This document shows, one piece after another, positions 7,198-15,203 of a stretch of DNA of 64,000 nt. The notes under the pieces were generated by a model that did no database searches, was not told the DNA's origin, and saw nothing but the letters and a program-made list of their open reading frames with translations. The position numbers and the translations under genes are program-made. This DNA comes from Streptomyces sp. 15-116A (GTDB lineage: Bacteria > Actinomycetota > Actinomycetes > Streptomycetales > Streptomycetaceae): contig NZ_JAOCQE010000006.1 of assembly GCF_025290915.1 (NCBI RefSeq), positions 1 to 64,000 of the forward strand. Direction: 5' to 3'. Every line of letters begins with the position of its first letter. The stretch's first letter is position 1.

Positions 7198-9909
7198 ATG
7201 GGCAAACTCGGGCGAAGTGCTCATCCCTCGACCGGTCGGCGTGTGCTGTCGCTGCGAAAACCGCGCAGCGTCGCCGGTCAGTTCTTCCTGCTGCAACTGG
7301 TCGTCGTCCTTCTCCTCATCGCCACGGGCGTGCTGGTGCTCGTGTTCCAGGACCGCAGCCGCGCGATCGACGAAGCCGGTGAGCGGTCCCTGGTGGCGGC
7401 CGAGTCCTTCGCGAACGCCCCGGGCACCGCGGAGGCGATGAAGAGCGACGACCCGACGGCCGTACTCCAGCCACAGGCCGAGGCGGTGCGCAAGAAGACC
7501 GGCGTCGACTACGTCGTGGCGCTGAGCCCCTACGGCTTCCGCTGGACCCACCCGGACCCGGACCAGATCGGCAAGCACGTCTCCACCTCCTACGGCCAGG
7601 CGCTCGAAGGCGAGCCCCAGCAGACCACGTTCGACAGCAGTCTCGGCAAGGCGGTCGACTCGACGGTGGCCGTCTTCGACGAACAGGGGACCGCCGTCGG
7701 CCTCGTCACCGTCGGCGTCACCGTCGACAAGGTGACCAATGTGGTGCAGCACCAGCTGCCGGTGATCTTCGCCGCCGGCGGCGTCGCGCTGCTCTTGGCG
7801 GCGGGCGGATCGGCGCTGGTCAGCGGGCGCCTGCGCCGCCAGACCCGGGGCCTGGGGCCGGTGGAGATGACCCGCATGTACGAGCACCACGACGCGGTGC
7901 TGCACGCGGTCCGCGAAGGCGTGATCATCCTGGACGGTGACGGACGGCTCCTGCTGGTCAACGACGAGGCGCGCCGGCTGCTGACCCTGCCGCCGGACCC
8001 CGAGGGCAGGCCCGTCACCGACCTCGGACTGAGCCCGGCCCTGGCCGGACTGCTCGGATCGGGCCAGGCGGCCACGGACCAGGTCTTCCTCGCCGGGGAC
8101 ATCCTGCTCGCGGTCAACGTCCGGCCGGTGGGCGCCAAGGGCGGCAGCGTGGCCACCCTGCGCGACACCACGGAGCTGCGCGCCCTCGCGGGCCGGGCGG
8201 ACGTGGCGGGCGGCCGTCTGCAGCTGCTCTACGAGGCCAGTACGCGGATCGGCACCACCCTCGACATCAAGCGCACCGCCGAGGAGCTGACCGAGGTGGC
8301 GGTCCCGCGCTTCGCCGACTTCGCCACCGTCGAGCTGGTGGAGTCCGTGCTGCGCGGCGGTGAACCGACGGAGGCGAGCACGGCCATGCGCCGCGTCGCC
8401 GCCGGCGGCATCCGGGACGACGCCCCGCTCCACGCCGTCGGGACCCTGGTGCGCTATGTGCCCGGCAACCCCGTGGTCACCGGTATGACCACCGGCCGGC
8501 CGGTCCTGGTGGAGCGCCTCGCCGAGGACAGGGGATGGCAGGCCCAGGACCCGGAGCGGACCCGGAAGGTCGTCGAGTACGGCATCCACTCCATGATCTC
8601 CGTGCCGCTCAGGGCCCGGGGCCAGCTGCTGGGGGTCGTGGAGTTCTGGCGTTCGCAGCAGGACCCCTTCGAGCAGGACGATCTGTCACCCGCCGAGGAA
8701 CTCGCCGCCCGGGCGGCCGTGTGCATCGACAACGCGCGCCGCTACACCCGCGAGCACAGCACGGCCGTCACTCTCCAGCGCAGCCTGCTGCCCAGCACCC
8801 TGCCCGAGCTGTCCGCCCTCGAGGTCGGGCACCGGTACCTGCCCGCTCAGGCGGGGGTGGGCGGCGACTGGTACGACGTCATCCCGCTGCCGGGGGCGCG
8901 GGTGGCCCTGGTGGTCGGCGACGTCGTCGGGCACGGTCTGCACGCCGCCGCGACGATGGGCCGCCTGAGGACCGCGGTGCACAACTTCGCCGCCCTGGAC
9001 CTGCCTCCCGACGAGCTTCTCGCGCACCTGGACGACCTGATCACCCGGATCGACCAGGACGCGGCGGCCGAGGGCAACACCGAGTCCGTCACCGGTGCCA
9101 CCTGCCTGTACGCGATCTACGATCCGGTCTCCGGGCGGTGTGTCCTCGCCCGCGCCGGTCATCCCGGGCCGGCGCTGGTCTCACCCGACGGTTCCGTGGC
9201 CTTCCCCGACATCCCCGTTGCCCCGCCGCTCGGCGTGGGAGGGGGCCTGCCGGTCGAGACGGCCGAACTCCGCCTGGCCGCCGACAGCCGGCTGGTCCTC
9301 TACACCGACGGCCTGGTCGAGGCCCGGGGCCGTGACATCGACGTCGGGCTCGGCATGCTGAAGCAGGCGCTGACCGATACGCACGGCGCCACCCTGGACG
9401 ACACCTGCCAGGCGGTGCTCGACGCGATGCTGTGCACCGGGCAAAGCGACGACATCGCCCTGCTCGTCGCACGCACCCGGCTGCTCGACCCGGACCAGGT
9501 CGCGGAGTGGGAGGTGCCCGACGACCCCGCCGCCGTCCCCCGGGTCCGCGCCGAGGCCACCCTCAGGCTGGAGTCCTGGGGGCTCGGCGAGGCCGCCTTC
9601 ACCACCGAGCTGATCCTCAGCGAACTGGTGACGAACGCCATCCGGTACGGAAAGAGCCCCATCACGCTGCGGCTGGTGCGCGACCGCGACAGCCTGATCT
9701 GCGAGGTCGGAGACGGCACCAGCACCTCCCCGCACCTGCGCCGCGCGACCGTCACCGACGAGGGGGGCCGCGGTCTGTTCCTCGTTGCGCAGCTGTCCCG
9801 CCGCTGGGGGACCCGGTACACCGACCGAGGGAAGATCATCTGGGCCGAGCAGGCGCTCGACGCCGGAGCCGCCGGGGACCTGAGCGGTCTGCTGATGGCG
9901 GACCTGTGA
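7198..9909 (+). CDS. Sensor protein phosphatase: Cache-PAS-GAF-SpoIIE(PP2C)-HATPase
   Basis: A 903-residue membrane signalling protein. Domains in order: short N-terminus; membrane helix about 27-49; extracellular Cache-like sensor about 50-180; second membrane helix about 181-203; PAS about 220-330; GAF about 345-515; a SpoIIE-type PP2C phosphatase about 535-750 (GGDWYDVIPL, GDVVGHGLHAAATM and SDDIALLVART carry metal-binding Asp residues); and a C-terminal GHKL ATPase about 775-890 (LILSELVTNAIRYG is the N-box, EGGRGLFLVAQL the G-box). Such proteins control anti-sigma/anti-anti-sigma switches, with PP2C dephosphorylating the antagonist and the ATPase domain resembling RsbW. The ATG at 7198 has no good Shine-Dalgarno; a GATACT box six bases upstream suggests a leaderless transcript. 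It is monocistronic and converges on the next gene. Confidence 0.9.
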   Translation: MGKLGRSAHPSTGRRVLSLRKPRSVAGQFFLLQLVVVLLLIATGVLVLVFQDRSRAIDEAGERSLVAAESFANAPGTAEAMKSDDPTAVLQPQAEAVRKKTGVDYVVALSPYGFRWTHPDPDQIGKHVSTSYGQALEGEPQQTTFDSSLGKAVDSTVAVFDEQGTAVGLVTVGVTVDKVTNVVQHQLPVIFAAGGVALLLAAGGSALVSGRLRRQTRGLGPVEMTRMYEHHDAVLHAVREGVIILDGDGRLLLVNDEARRLLTLPPDPEGRPVTDLGLSPALAGLLGSGQAATDQVFLAGDILLAVNVRPVGAKGGSVATLRDTTELRALAGRADVAGGRLQLLYEASTRIGTTLDIKRTAEELTEVAVPRFADFATVELVESVLRGGEPTEASTAMRRVAAGGIRDDAPLHAVGTLVRYVPGNPVVTGMTTGRPVLVERLAEDRGWQAQDPERTRKVVEYGIHSMISVPLRARGQLLGVVEFWRSQQDPFEQDDLSPAEELAARAAVCIDNARRYTREHSTAVTLQRSLLPSTLPELSALEVGHRYLPAQAGVGGDWYDVIPLPGARVALVVGDVVGHGLHAAATMGRLRTAVHNFAALDLPPDELLAHLDDLITRIDQDAAAEGNTESVTGATCLYAIYDPVSGRCVLARAGHPGPALVSPDGSVAFPDIPVAPPLGVGGGLPVETAELRLAADSRLVLYTDGLVEARGRDIDVGLGMLKQALTDTHGATLDDTCQAVLDAMLCTGQSDDIALLVARTRLLDPDQVAEWEVPDDPAAVPRVRAEATLRLESWGLGEAAFTTELILSELVTNAIRYGKSPITLRLVRDRDSLICEVGDGTSTSPHLRRATVTDEGGRGLFLVAQLSRRWGTRYTDRGKIIWAEQALDAGAAGDLSGLLMADL

Positions 9910-9924
9910 TGCGGCGCGGAGCCT

Positions 9925-10803
9925 TCAGGAGCCGTCGTCGACCGTGAGGTACGGGATCTTGGCCGGGTCCCGGCCGAAGGCGGCCCCGAGATACACGGCA
10001 GACAGCTTGGCGAGCGTCCCGTCGTCGATCAGCTGCCTGATGATCCGGTCCAGCTCGTCCTGCTCGGCCGACCCTTTCGGGTACAGGGCGCCGTATCCCT
10101 GATCGGTCCGGTACTGGCCCACGAGGCTCACTCGGCTCTCCTGCTTCTGGGGATACGCCAGCAGAATCGTCGTGTCGTGGATGACCGCGTCGATCCGCCG
10201 CTCCTCCAGCGCCGTGATCAGCTCCGGGTCGTTGGCGAAGGCGGTGACGGGCCTGGTCGGCCTGATGCGGTCCTCGACGAACTCCTCGCCCGTGGTGCCC
10301 TCGGCCACGCCGATGCGGACGTCACGGATGTTGTCCTGGTTGATGTTCTCGCCGTCCCTGATCAGCAGCCCGAGGGTCGAGGAGAGATACGGCGGGGAGA
10401 AATCGGCGACCTTGCTCCGTTCCGGGGTGATCGTGATCTGTGCCAGGGCCAGGTCGAAGTCCTTCGCCCGGCCGGACACGACCTCCGGGAAGGGGGCGTT
10501 CTGCACCTTCACCCGGTCGAGCCCCGACCGGTAGGCGATGTTGGCGGCCATGCAGTACTCGTAGCCGCTCTTGACGGAGTCCGGCGTGTCGCCGTTCCAC
10601 CAGCCGGGCGCGGGCAGGGTCGTCCTGACCGTGAGCGCGCCCGCCGTCTCGGGTGTCAGGCGGAACTCCCCGTACTGTCCCGAGACCGGGCAGTCGCCGT
10701 ACCGGACGTCCGGCGCCTCCGACCCGCCCTGGTCGCACGCCGACGCCGCCACGATCAGCGCCCCGCTGACAGTCAGAGAGACGATCGCTGCCGCGGCGCG
10801 CAT
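9925..10803 (-). CDS. Extracellular solute-binding lipoprotein, family 3 (amino-acid ABC transporter type)
   Basis: A 292-residue exported protein. The N-terminus is a short signal (MRAAAAIVSLTVSGALIVAA) followed by SACDQGG, a loose lipobox, so it is probably anchored at Cys. The mature part is SBP_bac_3: YEYCMAANIAYRSGLD, DFDLALAQITITPERSKVADFSPPY, VRIGVAEGTTGEEF and RIDAVIHDTTILLAY are the usual ligand-cleft and hinge segments of glutamine/glutamate-type binding proteins. No permease or ATPase genes are adjacent, so it is an orphan receptor or works with a transporter elsewhere. Two adjacent ATGs exist. GGAGG lies four bases before the first (10806) and seven before the second (10803); I prefer the second. 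Ligand unknown. Confidence 0.8.
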   Translation of the reverse strand: MRAAAAIVSLTVSGALIVAASACDQGGSEAPDVRYGDCPVSGQYGEFRLTPETAGALTVRTTLPAPGWWNGDTPDSVKSGYEYCMAANIAYRSGLDRVKVQNAPFPEVVSGRAKDFDLALAQITITPERSKVADFSPPYLSSTLGLLIRDGENINQDNIRDVRIGVAEGTTGEEFVEDRIRPTRPVTAFANDPELITALEERRIDAVIHDTTILLAYPQKQESRVSLVGQYRTDQGYGALYPKGSAEQDELDRIIRQLIDDGTLAKLSAVYLGAAFGRDPAKIPYLTVDDGS

Positions 10804-10999
10804 CATGGCACCTCCGGTAGGGGCATAGTGCTTGAGTCACCATAAATCACCCTGGACCATACGGGCGCCGGAGTCACCTGGGAGGGCCCCGAGTGCGGGG
10901 TCGCGCGTACGGACGCAGCGGTCCGTAATTCCGTGGCCCCGGCGGCTCGCCTCTCCCTACACTCACCACACCACCGTGACCAGTGAGGGGAGCCAGGCC

Positions 11000-11131
11000 A
11001 TGCGCGCTCGCGCGACCGTCGCCGCTCCCCGGTCCCGTTCCCGGTCCTTCCGGTCCGAGGTGATCCTGGTGTCCCCGTCCGTCCGGTGCCCGCTGCGCGG
11101 CCGGTACCGGATGCCCGAGACGCACGGCTGA
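11000..11131 (+). CDS. Possible 43-aa leader ORF upstream of fusB-like gene
   Basis: An ATG at 11000 is preceded by GTGAGGGGAGCC, a strong ribosome binding site at good spacing, and by TACACT (about 10959-10964), which resembles a -10 box. The frame runs 43 codons with G/C in most third positions and an Arg/Ser-rich start. It ends 131 bases before the EF-G-like start. It could be a translated leader that controls the downstream gene, or a chance frame in GC-rich DNA. The product matches nothing I recognise. The rest of the 10,807-11,262 gap shows no other convincing gene. Confidence 0.3.
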   Translation: MRARATVAAPRSRSRSFRSEVILVSPSVRCPLRGRYRMPETHG

Positions 11132-11262
11132 CCTTCACTCGCCCACACACCGACACCCGGCCGCTGTCAGGCCGCCGGGACCGTGTGCGCCTGCCCGCGT
11201 CCGGGGAATCGCGCTGCCCTGTTCCCGATCACCGATGGATCACCGAAAGGCCACCACGGGCC

Positions 11263-13323
11263 ATGCGCACCCACACCACCACCGACGCCCTCGCCACCGT
11301 CCGCAACCTCGGCATCCTCGCCCACGTGGACGCCGGCAAGACCACCGTCACCGAGCGGATCCTGTACGCGACCGGCAGCACCCACAAGCGAGGCGAGGTC
11401 CACGACGGCACCACCGTCACCGACTTCGACACGCAGGAGCGCGACCGCGGCATCACGATCTTCGCCGCGGCCGTCAGCTGTGCCTGGGACGGTCACCGCG
11501 TCAACCTCATCGACACCCCCGGACACGTCGACTTCGCCGACGAGGTGGAGCGCTCGCTGCGCGTGCTCGACGGCGCGGTCGCGGTCTTCGACGCGGTCGC
11601 CGGTGTGGAGCCGCAGAGCGAGTCGGTGTGGCGGCAGGCGGACCGGCACGGTGTGCCGCGGATCGCGTTCGTCAACAAGATGGACCGCGCCGGGGCCGAC
11701 CTGGACGCGGCCGTCGCCTCGATCCGGGAACGGCTGCATCCGGCGCCGCTGCCGGTCCAGCTGCCGATCGGCGCCGAGGACGGCTTCACCGGCGTCGTCG
11801 ACCTGCTGCACCTGCGGGCCCTGACCTGGGACGACGACGGCACCGCCGCACCCCCGGCCCCCGTGCCAGAGGAGCTGCGCGAGGAGGCGGCGCGGCGGCG
11901 CAGGCTGCTGGAGGAGGCCGTCGCCGAACTGCATCCGGGCGCGCTGGAGGAGTTCTGCGACACGGGCTCCCTCGGCGCCGCCACCCTCGTCGCCGCCCTG
12001 CGGGACCTCACCCGCAGCGGTGACGCCGTGGTGGTGCTGTGCGGCTCCGCCTACCGCAACCGCGGCATCGAACCGCTGCTGGACGCCGTCCTCGCCTATC
12101 TGCCGTCGCCCCTCGACGTACCGCCCGTGCGCGGCACCGACGACGACGGCGACGAGCAGGCACGGTCCGCCGATCCGGCGGCACCGCTCGCCGCGCTCGC
12201 GTTCAAGGTGAACGCCACCCCCACCGGGCGGCTCACCTATCTGCGCCTGTACTCGGGCACCATCGAGAAGGGAGACACCGTGTGGGACGCCACCGCGCGC
12301 CGCACCGAGCGCATCGGCCGCGTGCTGCGCGTCCAGGCCGACCGGCACGCGCAGGTGGACCGGGCCGTCGCCGGGGACATCGTCGCCGTGGTCGGCCTGA
12401 AGTCCGCCCGCGCCGGTTCGACGCTGTGCGCACCGGACGCCCCGCTGCTCCTGGAACCCCCGGGGGTCGCCGAGCCGGTCGTCTCGGTGGCGGTGGAGGC
12501 GTTGCGGAGCACCGACACCGGCCGGCTCGCGTCGGCGCTGGCGCGGCTCGCCGAGGAGGACCCCTCGCTGGTCGTGCGCACCGACCGGGAGACCGGCCAG
12601 ACGGTGCTGTCCGGCATGGGTGAACTGCACCTCGAGGTCGCGGTGGAGAAGATCCGCCGTGATCACGGGCTGGGCGTCAATGTGGGCCGTCCCCGGGTCA
12701 GTTACCGGGAGACCGTCGGCCGGGGCGTGTCCGGCTTCGTGTACCGGCACGTCAAACAGGACGGCGGGGCGGGCCAGTTCGCCCATGTCGTCCTGGACGT
12801 CGAGCCGCTCGACGAGCCCGGCAGCGGGTTCGCCTTCGGCTCCACCGTGGTCGGCGGGCGCGTCCCGCAGGAGTACGTCCGGGCGGTCGAGGCCGGCTGC
12901 CGGGACGCGCTGGCCGAGGGCCCGTTGGGCGGTCACCCGGTGACCGGTGTGCGGGTCACGCTCACCGACGGGGCGACCCATGTGAAGGACTCCTCGGACA
13001 CCGCCTTCCGCACCGCCGGCCGGTTCGGACTGCGCGAGGCCCTGCGGACCTGCGCGATGGTCCTCCTCGAACCGGTCGTCGAGGTCACGGTCACCGTGCC
13101 CGAGGACGCGGTCGGCGGGGTGCTCGGCGATCTCGCCGCGCGCCGCGGCCGGGTGACCGGCTCGGCCGCCCGGGCGGGCGCGACGGTCGTCACCGCGACC
13201 GTGCCGCTGGCCGAACTGTTCGGCTACGCGACCCGCCTGCGCAGCCGTACCCAGGGCCGCGGCACCTTCACCACCCGCCCCACGGGCTACGCCCCGGCAC
13301 CGGCCGCGGCACCCGCCCGGTAG
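11263..13323 (+). CDS. fusB: Elongation factor G paralogue (EF-G2/FusB-like)
   Basis: A 686-residue translational GTPase. G motifs: AHVDAGKTT (P-loop, residues about 17-25), RGITI (switch I), [12 protein letters not shown] near 138, and GSAYRNRG near 260. EF-G domains II-V follow ([36 protein letters not shown]; the domain IV/V ending [18 protein letters not shown]). It is close in length to full EF-G but is not in a str operon (no rpsL, rpsG or tuf beside it), so it is the secondary EF-G found in many Streptomyces rather than the housekeeping copy. TetM/OtrA-type ribosome protection proteins share the fold. The ending RTQGRGTFT is EF-G-like, but the role (back-up translocase, recycling or antibiotic tolerance) cannot be decided. 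ATG 11263 was chosen because the conserved domain starts 12 residues later. Confidence 0.85.
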   Translation: MRTHTTTDALATVRNLGILAHVDAGKTTVTERILYATGSTHKRGEVHDGTTVTDFDTQERDRGITIFAAAVSCAWDGHRVNLIDTPGHVDFADEVERSLRVLDGAVAVFDAVAGVEPQSESVWRQADRHGVPRIAFVNKMDRAGADLDAAVASIRERLHPAPLPVQLPIGAEDGFTGVVDLLHLRALTWDDDGTAAPPAPVPEELREEAARRRRLLEEAVAELHPGALEEFCDTGSLGAATLVAALRDLTRSGDAVVVLCGSAYRNRGIEPLLDAVLAYLPSPLDVPPVRGTDDDGDEQARSADPAAPLAALAFKVNATPTGRLTYLRLYSGTIEKGDTVWDATARRTERIGRVLRVQADRHAQVDRAVAGDIVAVVGLKSARAGSTLCAPDAPLLLEPPGVAEPVVSVAVEALRSTDTGRLASALARLAEEDPSLVVRTDRETGQTVLSGMGELHLEVAVEKIRRDHGLGVNVGRPRVSYRETVGRGVSGFVYRHVKQDGGAGQFAHVVLDVEPLDEPGSGFAFGSTVVGGRVPQEYVRAVEAGCRDALAEGPLGGHPVTGVRVTLTDGATHVKDSSDTAFRTAGRFGLREALRTCAMVLLEPVVEVTVTVPEDAVGGVLGDLAARRGRVTGSAARAGATVVTATVPLAELFGYATRLRSRTQGRGTFTTRPTGYAPAPAAAPAR

Positions 13324-13337
13324 CGGCGACGAACGGC

Positions 13338-13372
13338 GGCCCCTCCCGCATCCATGCAAGGCGGGAGGGGCC
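13338..13372 (+). terminator. Terminator after the EF-G paralogue
   Basis: Perfect 12-bp arms GGCCCCTCCCGC (13338-13349) and GCGGGAGGGGCC (13361-13372) with an 11-base loop. It lies 15 bases past the fusB stop and before the oppositely oriented secreted-protein gene, so it probably ends both transcripts. Confidence 0.85.
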
Positions 13373-13413
13373 ACGCCGGGCCACAGAGGGGCCGGCGGGT
13401 CAGCGCGGTGCGG

Positions 13414-13884
13414 TCACCACCACGACGTGCACTTCGTCTGCCCGGCGTTCTTCAGGTAGCCGCAGGCGCGGAAGCGGTAGTTCTTGTCATTGCTCGTCGT
13501 CTTCGCGGCGCTGGTCTTCGAGGTTCCCGGACCGCGGTCGACAGCGAACGGCCCGCACTGGAGCCACTTCGATCCGCCGTTCGTCGTCCAGTCCATCCAA
13601 ACCAGGTCACCGTTGACGGTGGTACCGCTGATCTTGGCCCAGCCCCGCTGCAGTCCGCGGATGTTCCCGTGCTGAAGTGTGACGGTCCGGCCCGCCCCCA
13701 TGTCGATGGACCGGACGACCGTTCCCGACGCGTCGTCGGATATGTCGATGAATCCGTTTGCGCCGTTCTGGCACTGGGCTGCCGTTGCGTGAGCGGAGCC
13801 GGCCGGTACGGCGACCGCCAGTCCGAGCCCGAGTGAGAGCGCTGCGACGGTAGACGCGAGACTGCTCCGCAGGCATTTCTCCAT
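13414..13884 (-). CDS. Small secreted protein with four cysteines
   Basis: A 156-residue protein with a clear Sec signal: positively charged MEKCLRSS, a hydrophobic stretch VAALSLGLGLAVAVPAG, and an AHA-type cleavage site near residue 33. The mature domain has four cysteines (AQCQNG, LQCGPF, RACGYL, TKCTSW) that could form two disulphides, and is rich in Gly, Thr and Trp, as in secreted Streptomyces cell-surface or SH3-like proteins. I do not recognise the family. It stands alone, transcribed toward the EF-G gene; a 343-bp control region separates it from the hydrolase gene. The GGGGGAA just upstream of the ATG is an acceptable ribosome binding site. Confidence 0.75.
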   Translation of the reverse strand: MEKCLRSSLASTVAALSLGLGLAVAVPAGSAHATAAQCQNGANGFIDISDDASGTVVRSIDMGAGRTVTLQHGNIRGLQRGWAKISGTTVNGDLVWMDWTTNGGSKWLQCGPFAVDRGPGTSKTSAAKTTSNDKNYRFRACGYLKNAGQTKCTSWW

Positions 13885-14226
13885 TGATGTTCCCCCTTCG
13901 TGGTCCTGCCTTGGCCCTCACATCGTGCGCGGTCGGCCGGCCTCCGGCACGCGTTCGCCCTTCGCATTCGATGAGGTTCGAATGCTTTATGGCCGCTCGC
14001 GTGTGCGTGCACCGGACCTCGGGGAGGCGACACCACCGTGGACCGCGCCGTGTTCGTGCCCGCAGTAGGTGACCTGCTCGCCGACCTGCACGCCGCGTAG
14101 CCCTTGCGGGCGGCGGAGGGCACGCGAGCGTTAGGTTTGGGGGCGCCGTCACGGTGAGGAGGGCGTGGGGACATCTGCCGACCGTATTCATTGCCTGCCC
14201 GGCGGGGGTGCTGGAACGCTCCCCGC
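13885..14226. promoter_or_regulatory. Divergent control region with perfect inverted repeat
   Basis: A 342-bp intergenic stretch between the divergently transcribed secreted-protein and hydrolase genes. At 13964-13985 an 8-bp perfect inverted repeat, GCATTCGA and TCGAATGC around a 6-base spacer, sits in a locally A+T-richer patch (AATGCTTTATGG follows). It could be an operator or a short hairpin. A 20-codon GTG frame at 14038-14100 has coding-like third positions but no recognisable product. No convincing gene was found. Confidence 0.4.
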
Positions 14227-15063
14227 ATGCCCACCTTCACCGCACCCGACGGCACGACCCTCGCCTACCACGTGGCGGGAGACGGACCGCCGCTCGTCTG
14301 CCTCCCTGGTGGCCCGATGCAGGACTCGGCCTACCTGAGCGACCTCGGGGGACTGAGCGCTCACCGGACCCTGATCCGTCTGGACCTCAGGGGCACCGGC
14401 CGGTCGCAGGTTCCCGAGGACCCGGCGACGTACCGGTGCGACCGGCAAGTGGCGGACGTGGAGGCGCTGAGGAGGGAACTGGGTCTGGACCGTCTCCCGG
14501 TCCTGGCCCATTCCGCCGGTGCGAACCTGGCCGCCCTGTACACCACCCGCCACCCGGAACGCGTCTCCGCTCTGACCCTGATCACGCCCAGCGTGTTCGC
14601 CGTCGGTATCGAGGTGACGGCCGAGGACCGGCTGGAGACGGCACGCCTGCGCCGGGACGAACCCTGGTTCCCCTCCGCGTACGCCGCCCTGACGGCGATC
14701 ACCCAGGGCCAAGGGGATGCGCGGGACTGGGAGGCGGTGGCGCCGTTCTGGTACGGGCGTTGGAACGACACGGCCCGCGCTCACCGGTCCGCGGAGGCGC
14801 GGCAACGCAACAACGAGGCGGCGGCCGTGTTCGCGAGCGAGGGCTGCTTCACGCCGGCGGAGACTCGGGCGGCGTTCGCCGCCTTCTCCGCACCGGTCCT
14901 CGTCCTCGCCGGTGAGTACGACGTGTCGGGACCGTCGCGTGCGATGAGGGAGTACGCGGGTCTCTTCCCGAACGCGAGGTCGGTGGTGCAGGCGGGTGCC
15001 GGGCACTTTCCGTGGCTGGACGATGCGGAGCGGTTTGCGGCTGCGGTGACAGCGTTGGGCTGA
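14227..15063 (+). CDS. Alpha/beta-fold hydrolase
   Basis: A 278-residue alpha/beta hydrolase. Visible landmarks: the oxyanion region CLPGGPMQD near residue 34, LIRLDLRGTGRSQ near 58, the nucleophile elbow VLAHSAGANLA with Ser near 98, the catalytic acid in VLAGEYDVSGP near 230 and the catalytic His in GAGHFPWLDD near 260. All members of the triad are present, so it should be active, as an esterase, epoxide hydrolase or proline iminopeptidase-like enzyme. The GGPMQDSAYL segment and RGTGRS are typical of the iminopeptidase-like branch. ATG 14227 was chosen because the upstream in-frame residues lack conservation. It is monocistronic, convergent with DUF5682, and a terminator lies between them. 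Confidence 0.85.
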   Translation: MPTFTAPDGTTLAYHVAGDGPPLVCLPGGPMQDSAYLSDLGGLSAHRTLIRLDLRGTGRSQVPEDPATYRCDRQVADVEALRRELGLDRLPVLAHSAGANLAALYTTRHPERVSALTLITPSVFAVGIEVTAEDRLETARLRRDEPWFPSAYAALTAITQGQGDARDWEAVAPFWYGRWNDTARAHRSAEARQRNNEAAAVFASEGCFTPAETRAAFAAFSAPVLVLAGEYDVSGPSRAMREYAGLFPNARSVVQAGAGHFPWLDDAERFAAAVTALG

Positions 15064-15097
15064 CGTGCCGGGTGTACCGGGGGTGACAGGCTTCTTG

Positions 15098-15162
15098 GCC
15101 TTCTGCGGTCTCTCGGCCTTCTGCGGTTGCTTGGCCCTCTGCGGTTGTTCGGCCCTCTGCGG
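15098..15162. repeat. 18-bp tandem repeat (about 3.6 copies)
   Basis: Units start at 15098, 15116, 15134 and 15152 with the core GCCYTCTGCGG followed by a variable TYKYTCG-like tail. Three units are full and the fourth keeps the first 11 bases. It lies between two convergent genes just before the shared terminator. On the minus strand an open frame reads it as six-residue PQ(R/K)A repeats and begins with an ATG overlapping the DUF5682 stop, but that frame then runs antisense through the hydrolase gene and is unlikely to be real. Confidence 0.7.
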
Positions 15163-15164
15163 CG

Positions 15165-15197
15165 CGGCCGGTTCCCCAGTGGTGCGGGAACCGGCCG
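15165..15197. terminator. Bidirectional terminator between hydrolase and DUF5682 genes
   Basis: A 12-bp perfect stem (CGGCCGGTTCCC at 15165-15176, GGGAACCGGCCG at 15186-15197) with a 9-base loop. It lies seven bases before the DUF5682 stop codon and 101 bases after the hydrolase stop. Confidence 0.75.
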
Positions 15198-15203
15198 TTG
15201 CCG

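Noticed and set aside
11263-13323. Tetracycline ribosome-protection protein (TetM/OtrA)
   Set aside because: Same superfamily, but the C-terminal [10 protein letters not shown] region and full EF-G domain plan fit an EF-G paralogue better. Resistance cannot be claimed from sequence.
15098-15162. CRISPR array
   Set aside because: The units are contiguous 18-mers with no unique spacers, and there are no cas genes in the window.
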